A DNA stretch of 64,000 nucleotides from Paramecium sonneborni (GCA_905182985.1 CAJJDN010000037.1:307500-371499); one strand, 5' to 3'. Numbered from the stretch's first letter, positions 1-12,418 are shown. Made by a program: numbers and translations. The notes: a model not told the origin generated them from the sequence alone.

Positions 1-1966
1 ACTTACAGGCATTTTAATTCCATGGATAGATCTTTAAGGACTAAGCTCAATTTTAGTTTTTCCTTTAAAATATTCAACTGATTAGATATAATTAATAACT
101 TCAGATTATAAATTAGGCATAAATCGTTTAATTTCTGCAAATTCAGATAAAGTTTGGCATTTTTCAAATAGTTTCTTGGTTTTGTAATAATTTTCTTCAT
201 ATCTTTAATCAACACTTAAGATCCATTCTGTTAATTTAGCAGTATCTAAATTCTCATTTTTATTTAAAGTTTCTTTAACAGCAATCCATAAATGTAATAA
301 CATAGATAATAATGAATAAGTTTCATCGACCATTTACATGATAATTAATGTCTGAATTCTCCAGAGTGGATTAGGTTAAAATATTTCTGAGAGAAATAAT
401 AAACAATCAGACCAATATTTTAATAAATCATCTATTAATTTGGATTCCAATGGTTTCCAAAATTCTCCTCTCTCTAAAGATAAGAAAAGAGGAGATAATG
501 AATAGCTTCCTTCAAATAATTTTTTATTAGCATTACATATTATTAATTTCTTATTAATGATTGTAAAATAATTTGCAATAACTTTTACTTCATTTTGAGG
601 ATTAATTTTAATTCTTTGTTTATAGAGATCAGTTAAAATTTTCATAATACTCCAAATAGTAGGTAGATTCTTTTATTTTTATTCTTATAAAACATCAGGT
701 GGGCCCTTTTTGATATATTAATGTAAAAGAATGGCTAATTTCATCATAACTTTTTGATTTTCAGGTTATGGTAATAATATTTTTTATTAGATAGCTAAAT
801 AAAATTTTGGTATTTTTTCTCTTTTTAACCATGCCTTAACAACTAAAGATCTTATATCTTCTAATCTTGGTGGATCATCATCATTTTTAGTACTTTAGAT
901 AACCCAAGCTTCTGTTTTCTTACTTAATGTAAATAAATAACGCTTGACTTAATCAAAAAAGCCAAGAGGAGCAGCTTTTTTTTCAATATAAACATTATCT
1001 ACAGATGCAAAATATTTATTTAGATTAGGGACAGGTATTGGTTGATTAGTTGTTTCTATATATCTTTAAGGTAATTGCCAATTATTTGATATTTTTTAGA
1101 GAATGTCTTAAGCTGTTGGTCTATTTTTAGGATTAACAGTAAAGAGTGATTAAATTAATTAGATAAGTCTAGAGAGTTATATAAAAATTATTTACTTTTA
1201 TGAATATTCATGAGAATCAGGTATGAAATAATGATTATTAACTGCTGCTAAACCACTTTCAAATGGAGGTTTTTAAAAGCAAAACATAAATAATAAAACA
1301 CCTAGAGCAAATATATCAGCACTTTCTGTAATAGGATGATTTGCATAAAAATCAATATATTCTGGTGCACGATAGAATGGTGTCGTATTATCTTCAATTT
1401 CATCTTTAATTGTATCTCTATTAGTATTATCAATTTTAAAATGCTTATTTTTAGTAACACTACCGAAATCGCAAAGTTTAAAATAACCCAAAGGATTCAA
1501 AAGTACATTCTCCATTTTCACATCCCGATGAATATAACCAAGCTAATAATGTATCTACAAGTTATTACTTAATGAATTTATATTAATCCTTTAACAATAT
1601 CTCTTGCAATCATCAATACTAATTATTCAGGAGGTCTTCTATTTATCTTGATGATATTTTAGATAATACATATGTTGCCATTAAATCTATTAAACTTCCT
1701 TTAGAACAATTTTCTAAAATTAAAATTCCACTTGTCTAACCTTACAATTGAGTAATGCCAGACTTTTCTAATTTTACAATACCTTCTCCTTAAATCTTAT
1801 TCAAAATTTCCATTTCTATTTAAAATGCCTAAAAAGCTTTAGGATTAGATTTGTAGCACACTTTTGCTACAAGATTTTGATGCTGAGTAGCATAAACTGT
1901 AGCAAAGTTACCCTCACCTATTTTTTTTTAAAGAATGTATGTGTCTTTATCTAATTAAATTTTCAT
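1..1966 (-). CDS. NAK/AAK1-family protein kinase fused to a C-terminal ANTH-like domain (3' end outside window)
   Basis: Start ATG at 1966; the frame runs off the left edge, about 630 codons seen. The kinase domain comes first: glycine loop near IGEGNFATVY, a VAKV lysine, catalytic loop YIHRDVKMEN, and KLCDFGSV, the DFGS form typical of NAK kinases (AAK1, GAK, yeast Ark1/Prk1). The activation segment continues as YRAPEYIDFY. All catalytic residues are present, so it is probably active. After a short linker (about 1080-900) comes a helical region containing STKNDDDPPRLEDIRSLVVK, which resembles the start of ANTH domains (AP180/CALM), where PP-x-x-K/R-x-x-x-L contacts membrane lipid. At least three introns are needed (for example 1543-1568). 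NAK kinases phosphorylate clathrin adaptors, so a role in endocytosis is inferred. The start lies only 10 bp after the stop of the upstream gene. The kinase call is firm; ANTH is probable. Confidence 0.85.
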
Positions 1967-1976
1967 TTAATAAATT

Positions 1977-4900
1977 TCATGCATTCAAATATACTAATGA
2001 TATAACTCCATCAGATGATGCTGCATATGTAGCATTTTCAGTCTATGTCAAAGCCATAATTTATTATTTTTTATCTATAAAATAACATATGTTTATATAC
2101 CTTATCTAAATGGTTTATAATCTACAATTGTTGATAAAGTTTCTAAATTAATTATTTTAATTTATCCATCATTACAAGCACAAATTAAAGAAGTTTGATA
2201 TTGATTTAACTTCATAAATTTAATCTCTGTAAATGGTAGCTTAAATTAAAATTATTAAATTACCTCTAATGTTTTATAGATTTAATTTTTTCTGATATCC
2301 AAAAAATTAACAGTACCTTTTTTTTGATTTCCTATTAAAATAGAATTAAGTGGAGTAGAAAATAAAATATCTGTTCCATTAAAATTTTCTTATGCCACAA
2401 TATTTCTATTTGATGGTAATAACATATCATATAAACCAAAATGAGGTTTACTGGTTGAACTATAGATTGAAGCAAAAACAGTTCCTTCATTAATAAATGT
2501 AAGATCAGTAGTTGGTCTTACTTTATTATTAAGTAAAAAGAGTGGTGTATTTAGTTTATTTACTCTATTCAATTTCCAAATATAAGCACTATTATTAACA
2601 TCATGTCCAATAAATAATTCTCCAGAGTTATTAAATTTAAGAAAATCTATATAATCTCTTTATTAAGTATTGAATTCAGCTACTACTTAAGATGATGACT
2701 TAAATGTCATTACATTAACCATTCCTTTTCCACCTTATAAAAATAATGGTAAATGAGGATGAGATGTCAAACATTATAAATCCTCTTCTGGAATTTACTT
2801 ACTTGAACAATTTTAAAATTTTTCCATAAAATCTTTTTCTGTAAAATCTTTATATTCTTCATATGAATTTGCTCTTGATTTTAAATATTATTCTTTTTCT
2901 TTATCTTATCCTATCTAAATACCCAAAGCTGAAGAACACAATTTTACTATATAAGGCTTATTAGTTTATGAAGTCTCTGTTCTTATAACTTCATCAATTG
3001 TCTCTTCCTCTACCAAATTATAACCATCAAGAGATCTATTTTTATGTTATAAAGTATTTTATAATTTCATATGCTTTACAAATTTTCCATATAATACAAA
3101 ACCTTCTATTGGATTGGCATTATTAATACAGATACTTTTTATTTAATCAGTCTTTATTTTAAATACTTCAACTCCTTATTTAAAAATTTTGTTTTTAAAA
3201 GTTATTATTGATTATTCATCATAATTACTTATTGGATATTTAAATGCTTATTTGATTCTACAAATTGAAATTTCTTCTAAATATTGATCCAATCCAATTT
3301 TTGTACCAATCTAAAAAAAATGATTCTAATTGAAAATTCTTTCAAGCTACTTAAAATATTAACTTTTAGCGAATGAAGATTCCTTTTAAACCATTCTTAA
3401 ATCTTCTATAAAATTTTATTCTTATGAAAAATCTGATAGATTTTTTAATAAATTAATTACCATATCATTTCTAGTTATGACATATTATTCAGCCATTGCA
3501 AAAATATTACTATATGTTGTTGTTGAAATGTTTAATTTTTCCTATTTAAAATAACTTTTAGATATTCCTAAAAAGTATTTAACAATCAAAGATTGAAATG
3601 TAAAATAGATAAACTAATTCTAAATATTTTCTTCTTCTTCAATTGTCTTTTCTTAACTAATATCTAAATTTTATTTATCTTCAAGACTATCTGATCTTTA
3701 TTATTCTTATTCTGGTGCTGCTGGTTTATTTTTTAATAAATAATCTTATTCGCTAACATTATATAAATCTTCAGGATAAGCATCTTATAAAACATCTACA
3801 TTTCTATATGCTTTGAATCCTTTATTTGAGTAAAGTCTTTTATTTTTAATTACTGATTTTACTAATTCACAAAAATCATCTCTCAAATTCTCATAACCAC
3901 AATCTTAGACATTCTATTTATTCACTGTATTACAAAATGTCTCTAATTTTCTTAATTATTCAAATGCATTTTCCCATAATTTTAATTCTAATGCTAAAAT
4001 TAATGTCATAAATAATGCTAATAGTTTAATGATATTCAATTTCCTTTTGTTATCAAATTTCTTTTAATAATATTAAGATTATTAAAATAGTTTTAATCCA
4101 ACATCAATTTCATAAAGACTTTATACAAATGTTAAATAATATTCCTAACTTTTTTCAGACAAAGGATAATCAAAACAAATTCTATATAACAAGCTTTAAG
4201 TTTCTTAACAGAAAGATATGAATTCATCTAGTCCTGTTTAATCATAATGTATTGCAAATGTAAGTAAGCGAGAAGGAGATTTCAATTATCTTAATTTCTT
4301 CAATGCAATATCATAAAGTTTTGTTTTATTATGATTCGTAAAATTAGCTAAATCATCAAGTTTTTACATTAATTGCACATAATTAGTGAAGTGTTCTTAA
4401 TCTTCGATTGCTTACACTATATACATTTCAATCTATAATTCAATTAATTATTCAGATTACTCAGTTTCTTGATTTAAATCTTAAGCAAATATCATTCCTA
4501 ATTAAGGCATTTAAATATTATAATAATATTCTACTGCCTATTACTTTATAAATTCTTAATTTTCATTTATTTTTTTAATTGGAACTTATTCAACAACTTC
4601 TTCTTCTTCTGATTCTTCACTTTCATAAAATTAAGAAAATATATCATCTTCTGCTTTTTTACTTTTCTTCTTATTAGCATCAATACTTTATTGTATCTCT
4701 CTTTTTACATTTATATTATCTTTAAGTTTTTCTACTAAAAGTATTGCTGAAGGATGATAATATGATAATTAAGGTGTAAATGTAGAAGGCCAACTAATAC
4801 AGACAGCTTTACCAAAATTATCATATTCTAAAATATGATGTTCAGGTTCTCTTAATAATACATTTACACTGTCAACATGTTTCCCCAAAAGATAAAAACC

Positions 4901-7900
4901 TATATGCATCAACCAAATATCATTCATCTCTTCACCACTTTTAATAAAATAATCTTAAATTAATTATTCACCTACAGGTCCTCCTTAAGGTTCATATATT
5001 TTTGTTGTTAAATAAGCTAATTATATATCCTCCATATATCTAGCCATAACATTTACTGCATCATTTAAATGTCCTCCTATTAAAAAAAAGGCAGCTGCAT
5101 CCTAGTATCTTTTTTTAGAAACTAAAGCATATGCATTTTTTGAAGCTGCTGATTTCCATCTAGGTTAATTAAAATCTTATTGCAAAAATTCATAAGTGGA
5201 TTTATATTCCTTTCCAGAATTTATTTCCTTTTTAAAAAGAGTTGTTATTACACTCTTTTTACCCAAAACTATAAAATAAAGCAATGATTAAAAGGGATCT
5301 TTCGATTATTTATAGATATTTAATGCTATCTCTTCTAATCTTTATTTAATAAATGATAAATCCATCCATAAAACTGCTGCATATCTTTTAATTAAATTCC
5401 AAGATAAATCATCTGAACTTGCTATACATTCTTACCAAAGTGTTTCTTTTTAAAGCGAATGTAATGCCCAAACTACTTCTTTAGAACTTAAAACTCGATT
5501 CCTTTTATGTGTTGGCTGATTCCTAAAAATATGGACATGGAACATGAACATTGCAGCATAAAAGTCTAATGATCGTTAATTATCTTCATAATATCTTAAA
5601 TAGTCAAGTATTATATTAATTTTTAATGGATATTCTTAAGCAATCTTTTTAAGTACATCTACTGGAGATAAATTATAATCATATGAATCTTTATCTTATA
5701 ATTTCTTTGTTTCATATATTTTTATTGCATCTACCCATAAAGGTTCAGGTTCAGACATCATTTAATACAAATCTAATAAATTCTTATAAGGAACCATAAA
5801 ATGATTTCCTAATGCACCATGATGCTTAAATTTTAGACATATCAATCTTAATATAAATTACACTAATTATAATTTTCCAAGCTATATCAATTCACTCAAA
5901 AAATCATAATCTTATAATTAAACATTATCTTAATTATATATAATTTATTACTTTATTTATTAATTAATTTATAGCTTAAAGTACAGGGCATCCAAAACTT
6001 ATCTGCTAAACAACGAATTAATGAGTTTCCTAATACTTTAACTTTTCTTCCAGTCTTTACTATTAGACAATCCTTAACTGTAAAAAACTTGTAATTTTAA
6101 GGTTTAGAGTATTTAGATAATCTTTTACAATAAATTCCTTCTCTATTGTTTAAATACTTTCTATAAATGATAAATTAAATAAATTACTATTTAATTGATG
6201 ATAATTTATAAGTTTAATCATTTTTATCAAATTATATAGCAAATGCTGTCAAATAATTATCAGTTTATAAAATAAATGCAAAGTTAGTTAATGGTACAAC
6301 TTATAAAATAACTTTAGAAACATCATAGAGAGCCTTATCTACTCTAACAAGAAATGATTAGAGATTGAATCTAACTAAAAATTCTCCAGATGATGAATGA
6401 AAATCAATTTCATTTTAATGACTCATCACAAAATAGATAGGTTGATTTCCTCTCAATTATCCAACCTCTTTAATATTATAATTTTTAGAAATCTAAACAA
6501 TTTATTACATTTATTCATTAAAAACTTTTAATGATTTTCCATTAATAGAAATAAATGAAAATTCTGGTGATTATAAGATCTATAATCTTTCAAAAACAAA
6601 CTCTAATTTCCAAGTTTTTAATTCTTAAACTTAAAAATCCATTTATCCATGGCCATATATCTCAAATTATATTTAGATTAATGCAATTTTTTAGGCTGCT
6701 ATTACTAATAATTATAGTTCATCTATTTCATAATTAATTTTTCTTAAATCTGTAATTTTATCTCTGTAATCATTTGATAAATGATTAAATAAATTAAGAT
6801 GAACTTCTACAAGTTCATTTTACTGAATGATGAAAGCTAAACATTATTAAACATTAGATGAAGTTAATAGAATAACATCATTTTCTTTAACTTTATCTTT
6901 TGTAATATACATAAACTAATCTACTATATACAATCGATTTTACATTTTTATAGATTGGAATTAACTTTCCAAATCTTTGATGTTCCATCAGAAATATAAT
7001 ATTCCTAACTAATAACACCATTTAATTTTAATGATTGTAAACATAAATAATTCCAATCATTAATAATTGCAACTTAGTTTTTACATATAGAGAAATGTAC
7101 AATATTTTAAAAAAGAAATTTATCACATTAAAATACTTATCTGGAATCATCTTTAAGATTAACACAGATCTTAATTAAGTTCCATAATCTATCAAATCCA
7201 ATAATTTCAATTTTTTATCCTTCAATTTAATCTACTAAAAGAATTTTCTTAATTTACTTGAAGATATCACTTTTAGTTTTCTTTATAATCTTAACAGATT
7301 CTTCTAGAGAATAATTTCTTAATAAATCTAATTTAACAACACTTAATTCTGATTCTTGATGTAAAAGTAGATAATCAACACTAGATTATTCAGTATCTTA
7401 AACTCCAAATTAATCAGATTCTAAATAAATATTTTTCCATGGATAAGGTGTTTGACCTTTAAGGTAAATAAAACAAAATGAAGAAATTTGATCAAAATGC
7501 ATAGTGTGCAATTTACAAAAATTTTTACATTAAATCATTTCTTGCCAAACTGTTAATTAATTAGTTTTAGTTAGTGTAATAATTGTATTAGGAGTAGGAA
7601 AGGGAGATGGAGCTATTCTAAGAGTACCTCTAAATTTGTATGAAATTACTTCATCCTAATGTTCTAATTTTACTCTTTATTATTATGAGAGAACTCCTTC
7701 TTAAACTTCTTTGATTGCATTAAAATCCCATACAATAACAATATTTTCATAAAGAGTTGTAAAATAACGAACATCTGGAGAGAATTTAACATTTGCTATT
7801 GAGTATTCCAATTCTAATGTATAGATTTCTGTCAGATCAATTAATTCATATTAATCTAATTGTCCAAGTAATCTATTTTACTTATGAGTCGCCTTCCAAA

Positions 7901-8127
7901 TATGAAGCTTATTTTATGAACAACCAATAATGTGTTCATCTTATTTTATAGAATGTTATATATATACCATCAAAAGAGAAAAATGCATCTCTTATTGGAT
8001 TTGTGCAATTTTTACTGTAACCTTATTCCCAACCATTTAATAGAGGTTTATACGCTATCAATTCTCTCTCACAGAACACGACAAATACTCCTTTGCTTGA
8101 TGTTGCTACAGCTACGATGTCACTCAT
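1977..8127 (-). CDS. RAV1: Rav1/DMXL (rabconnectin-3 alpha)-like WD40 protein, V-ATPase assembly factor
   Basis: A very long gene, about 2,000 codons, read minus-strand from ATG 8127 to TGA 1977. The N-terminal part gives WD40-like blades (ANVKFSPDVRYF, IVIVWDF). The centre, about 6050-4700, matches the Rav1p C domain: CLADKFWMP, then SKNAYALVSKKRYQDAAAFF and LIGGHLNDAVNVMARY. Further WD-type repeats lie at the C-terminus (SLICACNDGQIKIINLETL). Introns include 7940-7967 (28 nt), one near 5930, and one just before the last exon. An acidic E/S-rich stretch lies near 4600. Rav1/DMXL is the core of the RAVE complex that reassembles V1 on Vo of the vacuolar ATPase; here this would serve acidification of food vacuoles or the contractile vacuole (inference). 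Several sampled stretches read in one frame apart from short introns; not every junction was checked. Confidence 0.85.
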
Positions 8128-8300
8128 ATAATTCCTAAAAGTCTAAGGAAAATCTCATGATGTTTGTACTTGCATATGTTACAATATTTCTTTGGTGTAT
8201 ATTATTAACTTCTCTTTAGAATATGTGAGAATGCATTCATTCTAAAAATGTGAAACACATTTTAGTATTTGATACATATTAATGTATATAATTTAAATTA

Positions 8301-8938
8301 ATGAAGAAAGTCAAACAAGGAGACTTTAATTTTGCTTCAAGAGCTTAAAAAATAGATAAACTCGAGTTCCCATAATCTACTGAAGAACGCTTTATTGTTA
8401 AGGCTAATAAAGATGTATTTATGACTGTTTTTTCAATTTTAGGGAGTTGGATTCTAATGGAAAACTTATGATGAAAAATTATTAGGTAGAAACATAGATA
8501 AATAAACTTTTGATAATACTGTGGCTGAAGCTACTCGTATCTGTCGAAATTTATGGAGAGAAAAACAAAGAGAAGAACATAAAGATCCTACTAAAGCTTA
8601 TTAACCACTTCTCTATGTTTCAGTTTTCTTGATTCTTCTAGCTTTTGTATTTCTTTTAGTCTTAATATATGGAAATAGAGATAAATTAGCATTACTATAT
8701 GTTGCAGTAGCTATTCTATGTTTAGCTGCATGTATTTTTTTAGTATTATTTAGTGCTTACTTTAATTGTTGTTGCGAAGACTTGGAGTTTAGAACCTTAA
8801 TTTATGGATTTAGAAAAAGTATAACTCAATAAAGTGACTGAATATTTAAACAATTAAAATTCACAAATTTATCAAGCTAAAGGATATAAATGGTAAGTCG
8901 AACCCAATCTTTATTGGATTGAATTAGTTTCCATTTGA
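8301..8938 (+). CDS. GOLGA7/Erf4-like palmitoyltransferase accessory protein
   Basis: Start ATG 8301; intron of 28 nt after NKD, then GVGFQWKTYDEKLLGRNIDK, which lines up with the N-terminal block of GOLGA7/Erf4 (a hydrophobic G-V-x-F-Q start and a basic R-x-I-D). Two strong hydrophobic segments follow (LLYVSVFLILLAFVFLLVLI and LALLYVAVAILCLAACIFLV), then the C-terminal signature EKVQLNKVTEYLNNQNSQIY and a final EPNLYWIEL before TGA 8938. A second intron is required between the second hydrophobic segment and the EKVQ block to join frames; its boundaries are unclear (a 25-nt option beginning GTTG is the best fit). Family members partner DHHC palmitoyltransferases (yeast Erf2, mammalian ZDHHC9). 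About 190 aa. Family call good, exact splice uncertain. Confidence 0.75.
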
Positions 8939-8969
8939 TTAATTATAAAATATATGCTAGTATATATAT

Positions 8970-9110
8970 TAATGACTTTTCTCATCCATCAGTTGAGAAA
9001 GACGGTTTTTAATTAGATGTACAATCTACAATCTCAATTGAAAATCTCAAGGTATTAAATACATTCGAAATTCGAAGGGGAAGATTCTAATACCTTTAAG
9101 ATTTATCGAT
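8970..9110. ncRNA. Candidate structured RNA between two convergent genes
   Basis: This stretch lies between the stops of the GOLGA7-like and Rab2 genes and is less AT-rich than its surroundings. It can fold into two hairpins: a 7-bp stem (8978-8984 with 8994-9000), and a longer one pairing 9042-9047 and 9049-9057 with 9088-9096 and 9099-9104 (15 bp, one small internal loop). The 30-nt loop of the second contains the motif ATTCGAA twice. No reading frame of note. No known snRNA, snoRNA box or tRNA arm was recognised, so the class is unknown. It could instead be a 3' UTR element of either gene. Confidence 0.3.
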
Positions 9111-9420
9111 TTGAGTCCAAATGTTTATGATAACAAAAGTTTATTATTTTTATTTTTAAGGATTTTTAGTTAAAGCAACCTTACAATACTTAATTGAGGT
9201 TTTTAATGATTTATTCTCTTAATTAAGCTAATAAGATGAAAATAAAACAAAATGAATGATATAAAAATAATATAAAAATAATTTAGTTAACTTGACATAA
9301 AAATAAATAAATCTATTAAATTATTATATAAATAATGAATTTAAGTGATAAAATGAAGTCATAAATTCATGTTAATTATTAAATTTTCACTTTAATGATA
9401 TATATAATTTAATTATAATA

Positions 9421-10111
9421 TCAGCAACATTTATTAGAGTTTTAGCTGTTTTATTGACTTTTACTTGTTTCGACAGCATACCCAACCCTAACTCCTGGTA
9501 GTTCATTCTTTTATTAACTTTTCGATACAACTTTCAATACTTATTATGCTGCTTATGAAAATGTCTATTAAATAAGTTTAAACTTACTTCAATAATGTTT
9601 AAATTATCTTTTGCACTTGTTTCTATAAATAGTAAATTGTTCTCATTAGCTAACTGTTACCCTTCTGATTTCGAAACTTTACGCCAATTATATAATGAAT
9701 ATTATACTATTTTTCTAAATCAACTTTATTTCCTACTAAAACAATCACCATTTCTAATGTTCCATGAGTTCTACATTCTTTAATCCATTCTCTAACATTT
9801 TAGAATGATTCTCTTCTTGTGATATCATAAACTAAAATTGCACCTGCTGCCGATCTATAATATTATCTTGTAATAGATTTAAAAGTTTCCTATCCTGCTG
9901 TATCCCAAATTTGTAATTTTATTTATTTATTCTCTAAATCTAGAATTTTGGCTCCAAATTCAACACCAACTGTCATCTCATGTTTCACTCGAAACTTCTA
10001 TTCCAAAAATTAATACAAAATGCAAGATTTACCAACAGCTTTTTGCTTTCATATATTATGTTTACCTGTATCTCCTATAATTATAAACTTAAACAAATAA
10101 TGATAAGACAT
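9421..10111 (-). CDS. RAB2: Rab2-like small GTPase
   Basis: ATG 10111 gives MSYHYLFKFIIIGDT, very close to the Rab2 N-terminus. G motifs: P-loop GDTAVGKSC (split by a 27-nt intron), WDTAGQETF, GNKVDL and ETSAK. RSAAGAILVYDITRRESF matches the Rab2 subtype. The C-terminus ends in two cysteines for geranylgeranylation before TGA 9421. Rab2 acts at the ER-Golgi interface and in endolysosomal traffic. About 205 aa if three introns are removed. One oddity: to keep the frame after GNKVDLEK, a 23-nt segment (9685-9707) must be removed, and it begins GTATAATA but ends TTG instead of TAG. If it is not spliced, the frame shifts and the GTPase loses its C-terminal third. That could be a sequencing error, allele or decay. 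Confidence 0.85.
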
Positions 10112-10237
10112 TAATAATAATATTCAAATTAATTCCAAATATTTGCCATAATTCTACAATTATATTAATAATATCAAATATATGTAATTTATTTCTATAA
10201 ATCAACTCTTACTATAAACAATAAGAATATTATGAAG

Positions 10238-10744
10238 TCAAAGTTAAATAACACTCTTAAAGATATTAATAAAGACTATAAACATAATTAATTATATAAA
10301 AATAAAATTGATTTCAGTTGAAACTATCGAAACTATTAAAACAGAGTTATTATGAAAAGAAGAGAAAAAAGGCTTGAAATTAAATTAATAATTTAAAAAA
10401 ATTTATAGGTAATAAATAATAAAAAATTAATAAGGTGTTAGAGGAAAAGTTTTAGGAACTAATAAATTTAACTTAGTTCTCAAATTTACAGTTTCTAAGT
10501 TGAATTCTTTAGATATCATAATGGTTATAGCATCTAGAATAATTATGGGATTTTATTTTGGAAAATATTCATTAGATTCATGATTTTAATAATCTGTGAT
10601 ATGCTTTGAAAAAATAAAACTTCCAAAAATTTTTACAAGTATATAGAACACAAATAGATTTTTGGAATGAATATTTTTAAATATTTTAATGAAATTGAAG
10701 ATAATCTTACTATCTTGTTAAAATTGATTTATATTTTTTGACAT
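10238..10744 (-). CDS. Hypothetical ORF, about 168 codons, uncertain
   Basis: With TGA as the only stop, a frame stays open from ATG 10744 to TGA 10238. Its first two thirds have protein-like composition (NPIIILDAITIMISKEFNLE, then TVNLRTKLNLLVPKTF), while the last third is low-complexity and hydrophobic, as expected for readthrough into noncoding DNA. No family recognised. It fills most of the gap between Rab2 and the CHCH-like gene. It may be a real small gene with an earlier end through an unseen intron, a remnant, or chance: an open frame of this length is only moderately unlikely at this AT content. Confidence 0.25.
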
Positions 10745-10840
10745 CAGGAAGCTCTGATGGGTAATTAAGCATAGAGTATATGGTTATACATTTTCTTTTT
10801 TAAATTTAAAATAGTATAAAAATTAATTAAATCTTTATAT

Positions 10841-11745
10841 ATGTCGAACGATAATCCAGATGGTCAACCATTAGATTTTGAGTATTATGAGACAAATTAT
10901 CCATACTTGAATGTAAAGAAGAATCTTTTGAACAATACATTGTCAAAGTGGAGAAGAGCTATAGCTCCATATAACCCATTTGCAATGCAACAGATTCCAA
11001 ATTAAAAGAGAATGGGTATGGGAATTAGAAATGGAAATGGATTTTATTTTCCAGATCCATATCCTAATAGAGTAAATTGGAGTGTATTTTTTCCTACTCA
11101 TTATGATCCTTTGAGTGAATAACACTTTGGGAATCATGGATGGTAAACAAGAAAGTAAAATGAAATCTTAGTTGAATTATAGAGATGCTCCAATGTTTAC
11201 AGCATTGTCAATAAGAGCTTAAGCATTACCAAGAGGTTGTGTTAGATAAATAGAGCAATTCAAAAGATGTTAGAGTGTGAATGGAGTAACTAAATGTTAA
11301 GAAGAAGCAGATAATATAATATCAATTTGTCCAAAATGGGCTTTAGAAGGATTGAAAGAGAAGAAAAAGCAATTAGATAAGATCGAGGCAATCTAAACTT
11401 AGCAATATCGTTCTGTTTTAGAGGTATCTTCATATAATAAGGTATGTACATATTATTAATTAAAATTAAAAGGGTAGAACATTGAAAGATGTATCAGATA
11501 AGACTTGGGCTGATGGACATAGAGAGAAACTCAGACCTGACACAATGTGGGCTGATGAAAGATATACTAATATAAGTCAAAGTGAAATAAATGAAGCCAA
11601 AAAGCGTGTTGCTGCAAGAGATAAAGCAACTGGAAGGTATAGTTTTAAGATTGAATAGTTTAGAGTAAAAGAAACAGTTTATCCAGTACATCATCCAGAT
11701 CTGTCAAGTTCTCATTAGAGCGAAGATAAACCTCTATATCCATGA
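10841..11745 (+). CDS. Probable mitochondrial protein with a CHCH-like cysteine pattern
   Basis: ATG 10841 to TGA 11745, about 281 aa after removing a 28-nt intron in the TRK/DAPMF junction and a 31-nt intron after SYNK. The N-terminal half is rich in Pro, Tyr and Asn (FYFPDPYPNRVNWSVFFPTH). The middle holds RGCVRQIEQFKRCQSVNG (a CX9C pair) followed by KCQEEADNIISICPKW (a CX10C pair), resembling the twin-cysteine helices of CHCH proteins imported into the mitochondrial intermembrane space. Several complex I and IV accessory subunits have such folds, and ciliate respiratory complexes carry many lineage-specific subunits, so such a subunit is plausible. No exact subunit could be assigned. The C-terminus is charged. 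Confidence 0.6.
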
Positions 11746-11807
11746 TTTATTAATATATGCAACGGAAAATATTAAATAATAAATATAATATAAAACAAAT
11801 CTTAAGG

Positions 11808-12418
11808 ATGGTATGAGTATAATGATTATTTAAGGGGTTGCTTAATATCATTCGAAAGATAAAGAAATCAGAGAAAGAATTAAGAATACTAGTTTTGGGT
11901 TTAGACAATGCAGGAAAAACAACTATATTAAAAGCATTGTCTAATGAAGATATCAATCAAATTGCTCCTACTCATGGGTTTAATATCAAAAATTTGTAAC
12001 ACGAAGGATTTAAACTTAATGTTTGGGATGTAGGAGGTTAGGAGGTAATTCCAAAACTACTTTATAGAAACTTCGAGAATATTGGAGTAATTTCTATGAA
12101 AATACAGATGCTTTAGTATTTGTGATTGATTCATCTGATTAAATGCGTCTGGAAGAGGGAGGCAAAGAATTAGATAAACTAATTGGAGAAGCTGAATTAA
12201 AGAAAGTACCTCTTTTGGTATTTGCAAATAAATAAGACTTGGTACAAGCCCTTCCTGCTGATGAGGTTTTATTATATTATCTAATTAAGATTTCTGATAG
12301 TTTGAAATTAAATAAAATCACTGATAGATAATGGTCTATTGTTGCATGTTCAGCCAAAACACAAGAAGGATTATAAGAAGGAATGGAATGGCTCATTAAG
12401 ACAGTTCAAGACAAATGA
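11808..12418 (+). CDS. ARL3: ARL3-like ARF-family GTPase
   Basis: The start codon ATG (11808-11810) is followed at once by a 24-nt intron (11811-11834), so exon 1 is only the start codon; splicing gives MGLLNIIRK, matching the glycine-2 N-terminus of ARL3. P-loop GLDNAGKTT, then [11 protein letters not shown] (effector region), WDVGGQE (switch II), and FANKQDL. Two more introns of 23 and 24 nt. About 179 aa, the usual ARL3 length. ARL3 releases lipidated cargo from UNC119/PDE6D carriers inside cilia, which fits a ciliate and its neighbours POC1, MYCBP and CLAMP. Without the first intron there is no usable start, because a TGA precedes the frame. Confidence 0.93.

Noticed and set aside
1960..2040. 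Fusion of Rav1-like and kinase genes by an intron
   Set aside because: The only intron that would bridge the TGA is about 44 nt, well above the size seen elsewhere in the window.
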